A stretch of 12,234 bases of DNA from DASYSA01 sp036003885. GTDB lineage: Bacteria; Acidobacteriota; Blastocatellia; UBA7656. A program made the translations under genes and the position numbers. The DNA is taken from NCBI GenBank assembly GCA_036003885.1, contig DASYSA010000689.1, forward strand, positions 1 through 12,234, written 5' to 3'. Numbering within the stretch: the first letter of the stretch is position 1; each line of letters begins with the position of its first letter. The notes under the pieces are model-generated. The model was given only the letters and a program-made list of their open reading frames with translations. It was not told the DNA's origin and did no database searches. This document shows, one piece after another, positions 1 through 7,103 of this stretch.

Positions 1-1527
1 ACGCGGATCGGCAGTGAGTTCATGCCGGACCTGGATGAGGGAGACGTGATGTATATGCCGGTCACCGATCCGAGGATCTCGGCGAACGAAGCTCTGAGAG
101 TAATGCAACGGCAAGATGAAATCATCAAAACCTTCCCGGAGGTCGAGTGGGTTGCAGGAAAGGCGGGCCGCGCAGACACGTCAACAGACCCCGCCCCGAT
201 CAACATGAATGAAACCATCATTCATCTCAAACCGCGCGATAACTGGCAGGTGGGAATGACTCGTGACAGGTTGGTTGATGAGATGAGCGAAAAGCTCCGG
301 ATGCCGGGAGTCACCAACATCTGGACGCAGCCCATCAAGAACCGGATCGAAATGCTTTCAACAGGTATACGAACGCAGGTCGGAGTCAAGATATACGGCA
401 GCGACCTTAATGAACTCGAACAGCACTCGCGCGAAGTCGCCTCCGTGCTCACCGCTATTCCCGGCGCGAAGGATGTGTACCCGGAACAGATCACTGGCGC
501 GCCTTACATCGATATTCAAGCAGACCGACAAGCAGCCGCACGCTACGGTATTGATGTCGAAACAATTCAGAACGTAATTAACAACGGTATCGGAGAGAAC
601 AATCTCACTGTGACAATCGAGGGGCGCAAGCGATTCCCCGTACGCGTTCGATACGCGCCTGAGTTCCGCACAACACCGGAGTCCTTAGGCCGATTGCTTG
701 TGTCTCCTCCCAACGGAATGCAGATACCGCTTGCACAGGTCGCCAGCATTCGCACGAGCACTGGGCCGACGATGATCTCAAGTGAAAACGGACTGCTGCG
801 CGGCACCGTGACACTTAACGTTCGCGGTCGCGATATAGGCAGCTTCATCGAAGAGGCAAAACGTGTATTGAGCGAACGAGTACACCTGCCGGCCGGCTAT
901 TACGTTGAGTGGAGCGGCGAGTTTGAGAATCAGCAGCGCGCGCGTGCGCGACTGCAACTGGTGCTTCCGATAGTGCTCGTTGTCATCTTTGTGATGCTCT
1001 ATCTCACGTATCACTCGATCATAGAAGCAGCGCACGTTCTGATGGCAGTGCCGTTCGCGCTCACGGGCGGGGTCTACCTGCTATATGCGTTTGGCTACAA
1101 CTTTTCGGTAGCGGTGTGGGTCGGTTTCATAGCGCTGTTCGGCACGGCGGTTCAGACGGGCGTAGTCATGGTCATCTATCTCAATGAGGCGGTAGCGCGC
1201 AAGAAACTTGAAGTTGGCGGGCACCTATCGTTGCAGCAACTCAAGGAAGCCGTAATGGAAGGCGCAGTGTTGAGGCTGCGTCCAAAGGTGATGACTGTTT
1301 CAACAGTGGTTGCCGGGCTCTTGCCGATTATGTGGAGTACAAGCTCGGGCGCAGAGGTGATGAAGCCGCTTGCGACGCCCGTCCTTGGGGGTATGGTTTC
1401 GTCGCTGGTGCATGTGCTGATCGTAACGCCGGTGATCTTCTTCTGGCTGCACGAGCGCCAGCTCAGGCGTCAGGCTGCCAGCGAGTCGCACGCTTTAGAC
1501 GATCTGGAGACGGAAAGTAAGTTATGA
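1..1527 (+). CDS. cusA: CusA-type Cu(I)/Ag(I) RND efflux pump, C-terminal part (5' end outside window)
   Basis: This is the proton-driven inner-membrane pump of a CusCBA-type system, which moves Cu(I)/Ag(I) to the adaptor and channel encoded just downstream. The reading frame is open from base 1, so about the first half of a usual ~1040-residue protein is missing; 508 residues remain. The E. coli CusA metal-site methionines 573, 623 and 672 have equivalents at codons 55-57, 205-207 and 352-354, with exactly the same spacing (50 and 49 residues). The nearby Glu of the second site is also kept (NMNE), while Lys678 is replaced by Arg. This favours Cu/Ag over a CzcA-type Zn/Co/Cd pump. Hydrophobic transmembrane segments follow from about nt 955 to 1450. 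The stop is followed after 46 nt by an inverted-repeat element. The alignment to CusA is from memory, by eye. Confidence 0.95.
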   Translation, partial: TRIGSEFMPDLDEGDVMYMPVTDPRISANEALRVMQRQDEIIKTFPEVEWVAGKAGRADTSTDPAPINMNETIIHLKPRDNWQVGMTRDRLVDEMSEKLRMPGVTNIWTQPIKNRIEMLSTGIRTQVGVKIYGSDLNELEQHSREVASVLTAIPGAKDVYPEQITGAPYIDIQADRQAAARYGIDVETIQNVINNGIGENNLTVTIEGRKRFPVRVRYAPEFRTTPESLGRLLVSPPNGMQIPLAQVASIRTSTGPTMISSENGLLRGTVTLNVRGRDIGSFIEEAKRVLSERVHLPAGYYVEWSGEFENQQRARARLQLVLPIVLVVIFVMLYLTYHSIIEAAHVLMAVPFALTGGVYLLYAFGYNFSVAVWVGFIALFGTAVQTGVVMVIYLNEAVARKKLEVGGHLSLQQLKEAVMEGAVLRLRPKVMTVSTVVAGLLPIMWSTSSGAEVMKPLATPVLGGMVSSLVHVLIVTPVIFFWLHERQLRRQAASESHALDDLETESKL

Positions 1528-1573
1528 CCAGGAATTCAGTGACATTGATTGTGATGGACAAGAATGGCGTGCT

Positions 1574-1719
1574 GAATCCCACCCACGGCAGTGGGTGGAT
1601 TGTTCAGGCCCTGCCTACTCACGCCGACTGCATTGATGTCTTTAAACGGTAGGACGGTAGCTGCTTCCACCCGTGTAGGCTAAGTATGAACGATCCACCC
1701 ACTGCCGTGGGTGGGATTC
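1574..1719. repeat. REP-pair (BIME-like) or MITE with perfect 27-bp inverted arms
   Basis: Bases 1574-1600 and 1693-1719 are perfect inverted repeats of 27 bp around a 92-nt centre. Each arm also folds alone: CCACCCAC and GTGGGTGG pair over a GGCA loop. An outer inverted pair whose arms are themselves hairpins is the layout of two REP sequences in a BIME, or of a small non-autonomous element. No transposase and no clear target duplication are visible. It lies inside the efflux operon between the pump and channel genes, and its right arm touches a spurious upstream GTG extension of the channel ORF, which argues for the later start of that gene. Confidence 0.85.
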
Positions 1720-1761
1720 GATGAGCACATGTATCGGTTCAAAGTGACTGACGACATTGCT

Positions 1762-1767
1762 AAGAGG
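1762..1767 (+). promoter_or_regulatory. Ribosome binding site deciding the start of the cusC-like gene
   Basis: AAGAGG lies 6 nt before ATG 1774. An in-frame GTG at 1711 sits within the inverted repeat and would add 21 residues in front of a clean signal peptide, so 1774 is preferred. Confidence 0.7.
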
Positions 1768-1773
1768 TTCAGA

Positions 1774-3240
1774 ATGGCAACAAGAATTCATTTGAAGATT
1801 ATCGCAGGCGTGGTGCTGCTCGCTTCCTCGGCCAGGTATGCGCTACCGCAATCAGCGAGCGAACATAGGCCAATTGAAGTCTCGTCACAGGCCGGGGCAG
1901 CCCCTGCTCCATCAGAGAAGGCGAGCGAACAGGAGATGGCAGGATTGGTCAAACTGCCCGGCACGCCAGCACAGCCGTCTGTCCCAACTCAAACGCCTTC
2001 AGCCTACTCGCGGTTCGTTGAGCCCACGAACGGGCTCACAGAGAACGAAATCGTTCGCTATGCGCTTGCTCACAACGGCGATCTCTTAGCCGCGCGTCAG
2101 ATGATCGCGGAGGCGCGCGGGCGACTCAGGCAGGCAGGCTTTCGCACAAATCCAATGGTCGACGGCGGCTACCAGCATGGGATCACGTCGAACGATAACA
2201 ACCTAAATCTAAGCGCGGAACTCCCACTCGAACTCGGCGGCCGCCGCGATGCGCGGGTTGCTGTTGCTCAGCGGGAGATTGAACTGAGAGAAGCTGAGGT
2301 TGCTGATTTTGAACGCAAGCTTGCGGCCGATGTCCGAATGAAGTGCGTGAATGTGACAGCGGCGGCGCGCAACCTCAAATTCACCGAAGACCTCCTACGG
2401 CTCACTCGCGATTCCCATCGCCTGGTTCAAGCTCGAGTAAATCGCGGGAAGAGCGCCCCGCTCGAGCAGAACCTTGTCTTCGTGGAAGTGAATCGCGTTG
2501 ACACGATGCGCATCAACTTCGAGGGCAAGGCCGAAGTGGCGCTGCTCGAATTGAGAAAGGTAATCGGCATGCCCCCGGGCGAGCCTCTGCAGTTGAAGGG
2601 TGAGTTTGACATCAATCGACAGCCGCAGCCGCAGAGCGACGCGAGTCGCACTGCGCTCGCGTCGCGTCCCGACCTTGTGGCTGCGCGCGCTGCTGAAAAC
2701 CTCGCCCTCGCGCAGATCGAGCAATCGCGCACCGAAGGCAAAGTTGATGCAAGCATCTTCGCAAGCTATACGAGGCAAAACATGGGGTTCGGTGTGCGCG
2801 GCATCAACGACACAGGGGCGCTTGCGCCTGTGCAGGGCGTCTTCCACTACGTTGGTGTCGGCATAAAGCTGTCCCTGCCGGTGAGAAACAAGAATCAGGG
2901 CAACATAGAAGCCGCGCAAGCTCAACTCGAGGCGGCACGCAATAGACGTGAGTTCGCACAGAATGTCGTGCTCAATGAAGTCGCCTCGGCATACGCTCGG
3001 TTCCTGCGGGCTCGTGAGGCGCTCGGGGTCTACCGCGATGCCGTACACAATCAGGCGGAGCGGAACCTCGATGTAATCCGACAGACCTACGAGGTCGGCC
3101 AGAGATCGCTGATCGACTACGTCGCGGAGCAGCGACGCTTCATAGATATTGAGACCGGCTACACGGACGTGCTCAAAGAGTACTTCGATTCTCTTGTCGA
3201 AATCGAGCGTGCGGCGCCTTCGCCTGTTCCTACGACGTGA
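1774..3240 (+). CDS. TolC-family outer-membrane channel, CusC/CzcC type
   Basis: This is the outer-membrane efflux duct of the tripartite metal pump and forms a trimeric barrel and periplasmic tunnel. The product is 488 residues from ATG 1774, a normal length for CusC/CzcC proteins. The N-terminus MATRIHLK plus a hydrophobic run (IIAGVVLLA) looks like a signal peptide. A Pro/Ala/Gln-rich linker follows to about residue 85. Two OEP (PF02321-type) repeats follow, about residues 88-275 and 290-475, made of long amphipathic helices. The first contains the ELPLELGGRRDAR stretch typical of CzcC/CusC proteins. No lipoprotein Cys is visible near the signal peptide, unlike E. coli CusC. Its gene lies between cusA and the adaptor gene, only 25 nt before the latter, so co-transcription is likely. 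Metal preference comes from the pump, not this sequence. Confidence 0.93.
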   Translation: MATRIHLKIIAGVVLLASSARYALPQSASEHRPIEVSSQAGAAPAPSEKASEQEMAGLVKLPGTPAQPSVPTQTPSAYSRFVEPTNGLTENEIVRYALAHNGDLLAARQMIAEARGRLRQAGFRTNPMVDGGYQHGITSNDNNLNLSAELPLELGGRRDARVAVAQREIELREAEVADFERKLAADVRMKCVNVTAAARNLKFTEDLLRLTRDSHRLVQARVNRGKSAPLEQNLVFVEVNRVDTMRINFEGKAEVALLELRKVIGMPPGEPLQLKGEFDINRQPQPQSDASRTALASRPDLVAARAAENLALAQIEQSRTEGKVDASIFASYTRQNMGFGVRGINDTGALAPVQGVFHYVGVGIKLSLPVRNKNQGNIEAAQAQLEAARNRREFAQNVVLNEVASAYARFLRAREALGVYRDAVHNQAERNLDVIRQTYEVGQRSLIDYVAEQRRFIDIETGYTDVLKEYFDSLVEIERAAPSPVPTT

Positions 3241-3265
3241 GCGAGAGGACACTGGAGAGAGAAAG

Positions 3266-4915
3266 ATGGCTGAGCAAAGAAAAACGGATCACCGAATAGT
3301 CAAACGATGGATTGTGGTCATCGGGTTCGGGCTCGTGGTCGCGACCGTCGCCCTCGCACTCTTGTTTGGTCGCGGATCGAGCAACGAAGAGGGCCGCCCG
3401 GTTCCCGAACCGTCGGGAGCGCCAGTTCTCGCACCGTCGAATGAAGCTGCAGCCGGAACGCGGCCTCAACCAGGCGAGATCACCATCACCCTGTCATCCG
3501 ACAGGATTGACAGTGCGCAGATTAAGACCGAAGTGGCGACCCGGCAGGCGAACACGAGTGCGACGGATGCAGGTGGTATGCGGACCACAGGAATCGTGCA
3601 ATCGAATGCGTATAAGGAAACGCCGGTCTTCCCTGTTGCAGGCGGGGTCGTGAGAGAGGTCAACGCGCAGCTTGGCGACCGGGTAAGGCGCGATCAGCCG
3701 CTCGCGGTATTGTTCAGCACGGAACTCGCTGATGCCGAGGGAGAGTATCTGAAGAAGTTAGCTGAGCTTGAAGAGCATCACAAGCATCATCAGCGTGCGA
3801 CCGAACTGGTGGAAATAGGTGCGATCAGTCGAGAGGAGTTTGAGCAGGCGACTTCAAACTTCAAAACGGCGCAGGCAAATGTTTCGCCTATGCGCGAGCG
3901 ACTGACACTGCTGGGTGTTACTCCTCAACAGCTGGAGGCGCTTCGATCTACCAGTCAGGTGAAGTCTCTCATTTCAGTGACTGCACCTGCTTCGGGCACG
4001 ATCATCAATCGAGCGGTTAACACCGGAGAGGTCGTCGATAAGGGCAAAGAGTTGTTTCGCGTTGCTGACCTTTCGACCGTGTGGGTGATAGGCCAGATAT
4101 ACGAGATCGACTTCACAAAAGCGCTTATCGGGACACATGCTGCGATAACAACGACCGCATATCCAGGCCGTACCTTCTCCGGCGTGGTGTCTTACATAGA
4201 CCCGCGCGTTGACCCGAACACACGAACGGCGCAGGTACGAATCGAGGTCGCAAATCCAGGTGAGATGCTCAAGCTCGGAATGTTTCTTGACGTCAGCTTC
4301 GGAGGCGCCGCCATAACAACGTCGGGCGGCAGGCCTGTCGTACTTGTCCCCCGTTCGGCGGTGCAAACCATTGGCGCCAAACAAGTCGTATTCGTAGCCT
4401 CTGAGCAGCAGGGGGTGTTTATTCAGCGTGAGGTTACAGCAGGGCCCGAGACAAATGACCTTGTGCCGATCTACAGCGGTCTGAAGGATGGTGAGCGAGT
4501 TGTCACAGTTGGCAGCTTCCTCCTGAGTGCCGAGAGTCTCAAGCTCAACCCTACACAATCGACTGGAACAAATACTCAACCCTCAACGCAACCTCGTTCA
4601 GGTGTAGTGCCAGCACAGGAAACGTCGCCCCGAGGACCAGGCGAGCCTGCGATCCAGACTGCCAGGGTCGTGCTGTCCAAAGATGGGTATAAGCCGGCTA
4701 GCATTACGGTGCGAAGAGATATTCTCGTCAGGCTGACGTTCGTGCGCCAGATCGAGGAGACCTGCGGGACTGAGATTAGCATTCCCGAATACAACATCAA
4801 ACGTGAACTCCCACTGAATGAACCTGTAGTCGTGGAGTTCACGCCCACCAGAGTAGGAGAGATCATCTTTGTTTGTGGGATGAATATGCTTCGCGGAAAG
4901 ATAGTGGTGAAATGA
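3266..4915 (+). CDS. CusB-like RND membrane-fusion adaptor with C-terminal cupredoxin-like domain
   Basis: This is the periplasmic adaptor joining pump and channel, 549 residues. The start ATG 3266 has GGAGAG 6 nt upstream; an earlier in-frame start would overlap the channel gene by about 90 nt and is unlikely. A basic N-terminus and one membrane anchor (about residues 15-35) come first. Then follow a barrel-sandwich half (GVVREVNAQLGDRVRR), an alpha-helical hairpin holding a His pair of pairs (HHKHH, 171-175), the second sandwich half (APASGTIINRAV), a beta-barrel and a membrane-proximal domain. After a Ser/Thr/Pro/Gln linker (about 430-464), residues ~465-549 form an extra module resembling a cupredoxin (PF13473 type). 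It has Cys500, Cys537, Met539 and Met541 (FVCGMNM) as candidate copper ligands. The extra domain makes it longer than the ~400-residue E. coli CusB. The adaptor role is clear; copper binding by the tail is inferred. Confidence 0.93.
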   Translation: MAEQRKTDHRIVKRWIVVIGFGLVVATVALALLFGRGSSNEEGRPVPEPSGAPVLAPSNEAAAGTRPQPGEITITLSSDRIDSAQIKTEVATRQANTSATDAGGMRTTGIVQSNAYKETPVFPVAGGVVREVNAQLGDRVRRDQPLAVLFSTELADAEGEYLKKLAELEEHHKHHQRATELVEIGAISREEFEQATSNFKTAQANVSPMRERLTLLGVTPQQLEALRSTSQVKSLISVTAPASGTIINRAVNTGEVVDKGKELFRVADLSTVWVIGQIYEIDFTKALIGTHAAITTTAYPGRTFSGVVSYIDPRVDPNTRTAQVRIEVANPGEMLKLGMFLDVSFGGAAITTSGGRPVVLVPRSAVQTIGAKQVVFVASEQQGVFIQREVTAGPETNDLVPIYSGLKDGERVVTVGSFLLSAESLKLNPTQSTGTNTQPSTQPRSGVVPAQETSPRGPGEPAIQTARVVLSKDGYKPASITVRRDILVRLTFVRQIEETCGTEISIPEYNIKRELPLNEPVVVEFTPTRVGEIIFVCGMNMLRGKIVVK

Positions 4916-5042
4916 AAAAAGCCATGACAATTCGAGTCCTCGTCATTGGCGAGATGATGGACGACTGCGAAGTGCTGGTAGGGTTATGAGATGTGAGTGT
5001 CGTCCCATTGGATCCTGGGATAGAGGAGTGTTTTCCGGGACG

Positions 5043-5071
5043 TTGAGGGGCAGCAGCCAATCGGGTATACT
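5043..5071 (+). promoter_or_regulatory. Predicted sigma-70 promoter before the small Cys-containing secreted protein
   Basis: TTGAGG (5043-5048) and TATACT (5066-5071) are separated by 17 nt, a near-ideal -35/-10 arrangement. The expected transcription start falls at about 5078, the GTG start of the next ORF. The transcript would therefore be leaderless, or translation would begin at the inner ATG 5138. The 162-nt gap after the adaptor gene shows no other clear signal. Confidence 0.5.
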
Positions 5072-5077
5072 GACGCA

Positions 5078-5449
5078 GTGATTTCGGGTCGAAACCCACT
5101 CCTACGACCGATTGCTTTGGGGCTTCCGATATGTTTTATGTGGCTGTTCGCCGTCTGCGTAGCTAACTGCTCGACTCATCGGGAGTCAAAAGAGCTGTGT
5201 ATGGCTTTCGGATCGGAGTCTCGTCTCTCAAATGAACATGAATCTGATTGTTGTCCGGTTACGGCAACGCCGCTCAGTGCTTTGCCCGACCGCCGCTTGT
5301 CGTCTCCGCAAGTACGAGGGACGCAACAAGTGCCAACCGCTCCCCCCGTTCAGGCAATCGCTTTCGTGGTCCCTTGCCACGCTCAGACTTCAATTTCGAA
5401 TACCGGTACTGGCCCGCCTATTGAGCAGTTGTTTTCACTCCGTATCTAA
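5078..5449 (+). CDS. Small secreted Cys-containing protein of unknown function in a copper-efflux neighbourhood
   Basis: The product is 123 residues. The N-terminus has basic residues (GRNPLLRP) followed by a hydrophobic run (IALGLPICFMWLFAVCVA), which fits a Sec signal peptide. The mature part is short, rich in Ser/Pro and probably little structured. It carries HESDCCP (about residues 53-59) as a possible metal-binding motif and ends in an LRI tail preceded by GPPIEQ. By recall, similar small proteins with an acidic CCP motif and a PP-E-LRI ending occur near copper-efflux genes, but no function is known to me. The start is uncertain. GTG 5078 keeps the full signal peptide but has no ribosome site; ATG 5138 would remove its basic part. 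A good promoter sits directly upstream. That it is a real gene is likely; a metal-related role is inferred from neighbours. Confidence 0.6.
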   Translation: MISGRNPLLRPIALGLPICFMWLFAVCVANCSTHRESKELCMAFGSESRLSNEHESDCCPVTATPLSALPDRRLSSPQVRGTQQVPTAPPVQAIAFVVPCHAQTSISNTGTGPPIEQLFSLRI

Positions 5450-5535
5450 ACCTCACCGTTGAATAGTTAATGCTGAATCTCTGCTCCTCTTTGGGAGTAC
5501 GTGTCGTGCTCGTCACATTCCAGGAGACTATTCGG

Positions 5536-6450
5536 ATGAAACGATTCTTATTAGGCATCACGCTCACAGCGGTCTTCTTCTCCTCGGCAGCCGCGCAATC
5601 CTCATCGGTCGTCAGGCTGGAGGGCCAGGTGGTTTGCTGCGAAGACTGCTGGGCAAAAGCAGACCGCAAAACCACGCGTTATGGTACTCGCGCTGACCTC
5701 GAGCAGGCAGCGCAGTGTGTGGGGAAAGGGGACCCCACACTGCTCGCCGTCGCGAATAGCGAGGGCGGGTTCACTATGTACCAACTGGAGGTTGGCAAGT
5801 TCAAACGACCAGGCAAGAACTGGCTTGAATTTGTCGGCAAGCGTCTTGAGGTGACAGGCTCGGTAGGGAAAAGAAAGAACGCGAAATACGTAAAGATCGA
5901 CACCCTCTCGGTTCTGGCTGAGCCGATTGCGGCGAGTGAACCAGAAGTCAACGTCATCGGTAGAGAGGCCGAGCTTGCATTGAAGGATTTGTCCGGCGTC
6001 GAACAACGCCTCAGCGGATATCGGGGGCGCATCATCGTCTTGAACTTCTGGGCTACCTACTGCGTGCCCTGCCGCAAGGAGATGCCCGACCTCGCTGCGA
6101 TCCAAAACGAGTTCGCCTCGTTGGGGGTGCAGGTCATCGGCGCAGCAGCCGATGCCTTAGAAGACAAGCAAAAGGTGATGCAGTTCATACGGCAAACCAA
6201 ACTCAACTTCCCGGTCTGGTTGGGCGCCTCAGCCGGTGACATGCAGAGGGTCGGACTTGGCTCCACGCTGCCGGGTACGGTTGTCATCGGCCGCGACCTG
6301 AAGATCGTTACGACTGTTAAGGGTGTCATTAAGCCCGCGGAACTGAAGAAGCACCTGGAGAGCCTGCTGGCGAAGCCTGAAAAGGATGCAGGGCCGGAAC
6401 TTGTTGCTTTGAACAAGACCCCCGCGAGGGTTTCGAGCGTTCCCAGTTGA
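5536..6450 (+). CDS. Periplasmic TlpA/thioredoxin-like protein with N-terminal Cys-rich domain
   Basis: This is a likely exported thiol-disulfide oxidoreductase of 304 residues. ATG 5536 has AGGAG 9 nt upstream and opens a typical signal peptide (MKRFLLGITL, then hydrophobic residues, ending AAAQS near residue 20). Residues ~24-133 form a small beta-rich domain with Cys34, Cys35, Cys38 (VCCEDCW) and a further Cys near QAAQC; I cannot name its family. Residues ~143-285 are a TlpA/AhpC-like thioredoxin fold with LNFWATYCVPC, whose active-site cysteines are 176 and 179. A cis-Pro loop is present (STLPGTVVIG). The last ~20 residues look disordered. In a copper island this could keep periplasmic cysteines of metal proteins reduced or move copper, which is inference. 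The Trx call is firm; the front domain is not identified. Confidence 0.9.
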   Translation: MKRFLLGITLTAVFFSSAAAQSSSVVRLEGQVVCCEDCWAKADRKTTRYGTRADLEQAAQCVGKGDPTLLAVANSEGGFTMYQLEVGKFKRPGKNWLEFVGKRLEVTGSVGKRKNAKYVKIDTLSVLAEPIAASEPEVNVIGREAELALKDLSGVEQRLSGYRGRIIVLNFWATYCVPCRKEMPDLAAIQNEFASLGVQVIGAAADALEDKQKVMQFIRQTKLNFPVWLGASAGDMQRVGLGSTLPGTVVIGRDLKIVTTVKGVIKPAELKKHLESLLAKPEKDAGPELVALNKTPARVSSVPS

Positions 6451-6477
6451 CCGCTCTGACCTGGCGAGGGCCGCGCC

Positions 6478-7008
6478 GTGAGCGGGGCAGCAAATGAGTC
6501 GCGTGATAAGTGGACGTTCGGCATACGGGCTTTGAGCAATCAGATCCCGCGCGCCAGTTTGCGAACGACCTTAACCTATCGCATTCATTCACGTCTTTCA
6601 TTAGGCGTAGAGTACAATCCGCGAGCAGATGACGTGGGATTCTTAGCCAATCTTGTGGCCATGACTGAGACCGGGAAACGACCCGCTTTGATTTTCGGCA
6701 CAAGCTCTGATCGAATAGGCACTCCGAGCGGCAGGTCGATCTACGCAACGGTAAGCAAGGATCTGTCTGGTGCCGTCAAGCTCCCGATTGCTACATACGT
6801 CGGAGTGGCTTATGGCACTTATGAAGACCGATTCCTCCCCATAGCGGGATTGACCGTGAACTGGAGAAAGAACCTCTCGTCTCTGGTTATCTTCGATGGG
6901 GTAAAAGTTCACCCGACGTTCACCTATGCATTAGGCAGACGGCACGTTCTTACATTCCTGCTCGCCCAAAGCAAGAACCCGGGTGTGAGCTACAGCATCT
7001 CCTTTTGA
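6478..7008 (+). CDS. Predicted beta-barrel (outer-membrane-like) protein without signal peptide
   Basis: The product is 176 residues with alternating polar/hydrophobic strands (LRTTLTYRI, SRLSLGVEY, IATYVGVAYGTY, HVLTFLLAQS). It ends in Phe after YSISF, as do proteins inserted by the BAM machinery. GTG 6478 has a GAGGG 7 nt upstream. It starts 27 nt after the thioredoxin-like gene and shares its reading frame, with two stop codons between. No signal peptide is visible, which is odd for a barrel. It may be a remnant whose leader was lost, part of a former fusion, or have a misassigned start. I do not recognise a specific family, and no function can be given. Confidence 0.6.
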   Translation: MSGAANESRDKWTFGIRALSNQIPRASLRTTLTYRIHSRLSLGVEYNPRADDVGFLANLVAMTETGKRPALIFGTSSDRIGTPSGRSIYATVSKDLSGAVKLPIATYVGVAYGTYEDRFLPIAGLTVNWRKNLSSLVIFDGVKVHPTFTYALGRRHVLTFLLAQSKNPGVSYSISF

Positions 7009-7087
7009 GCGGACGAACGATCACCTGTTTACATATCGCACCCGAACCGATTAAAGTGTCTGCCGAGCGGTCACGTCAAAAGCGTCT

Positions 7088-7094
7088 GAGGTGG
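7088..7094 (+). promoter_or_regulatory. Ribosome binding site deciding the start of the AAA+ ATPase gene
   Basis: GAGGTGG stands 9 nt before ATG 7104. The longer alternative, TTG 7005, overlaps the previous gene's stop and would add 33 residues not resembling the ATPase family, so 7104 is preferred. A weak TTTACA (7028-7033), 17 nt from TTAAAG, lies upstream but matches the consensus poorly. Confidence 0.6.
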
Positions 7095-7103
7095 AACCGT
7101 CCC

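Noticed and set aside
1524..1652. 42-codon ORF starting with an ATGA overlap at the cusA stop
   Set aside because: It reads straight through the left arm of the inverted repeat and ends inside the element. It has no ribosome site evidence or family resemblance, although it could be the old start of an interrupted gene.
2395..3252. Long minus-strand ORF opposite the cusC-like gene
   Set aside because: It is the shadow of a strong coding gene; the Arg-rich composition is typical of an antisense frame in GC-rich DNA.
3974..4579. 201-residue minus-strand ORF opposite the adaptor gene
   Set aside because: The opposite strand clearly encodes the adaptor domains; no family features are seen in this frame.
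4912..4989. 25-codon ORF with an ATGA overlap at the end of the adaptor gene
   Set aside because: Too short, with no recognisable motif; the overlap may be chance, or the remains of a lost gene.
7028..7056. Promoter for the ATPase-EncFtn-VWA operon (TTTACA, 17 nt, TTAAAG)
   Set aside because: The -10 part matches only about half of the consensus; too weak to annotate as a feature.
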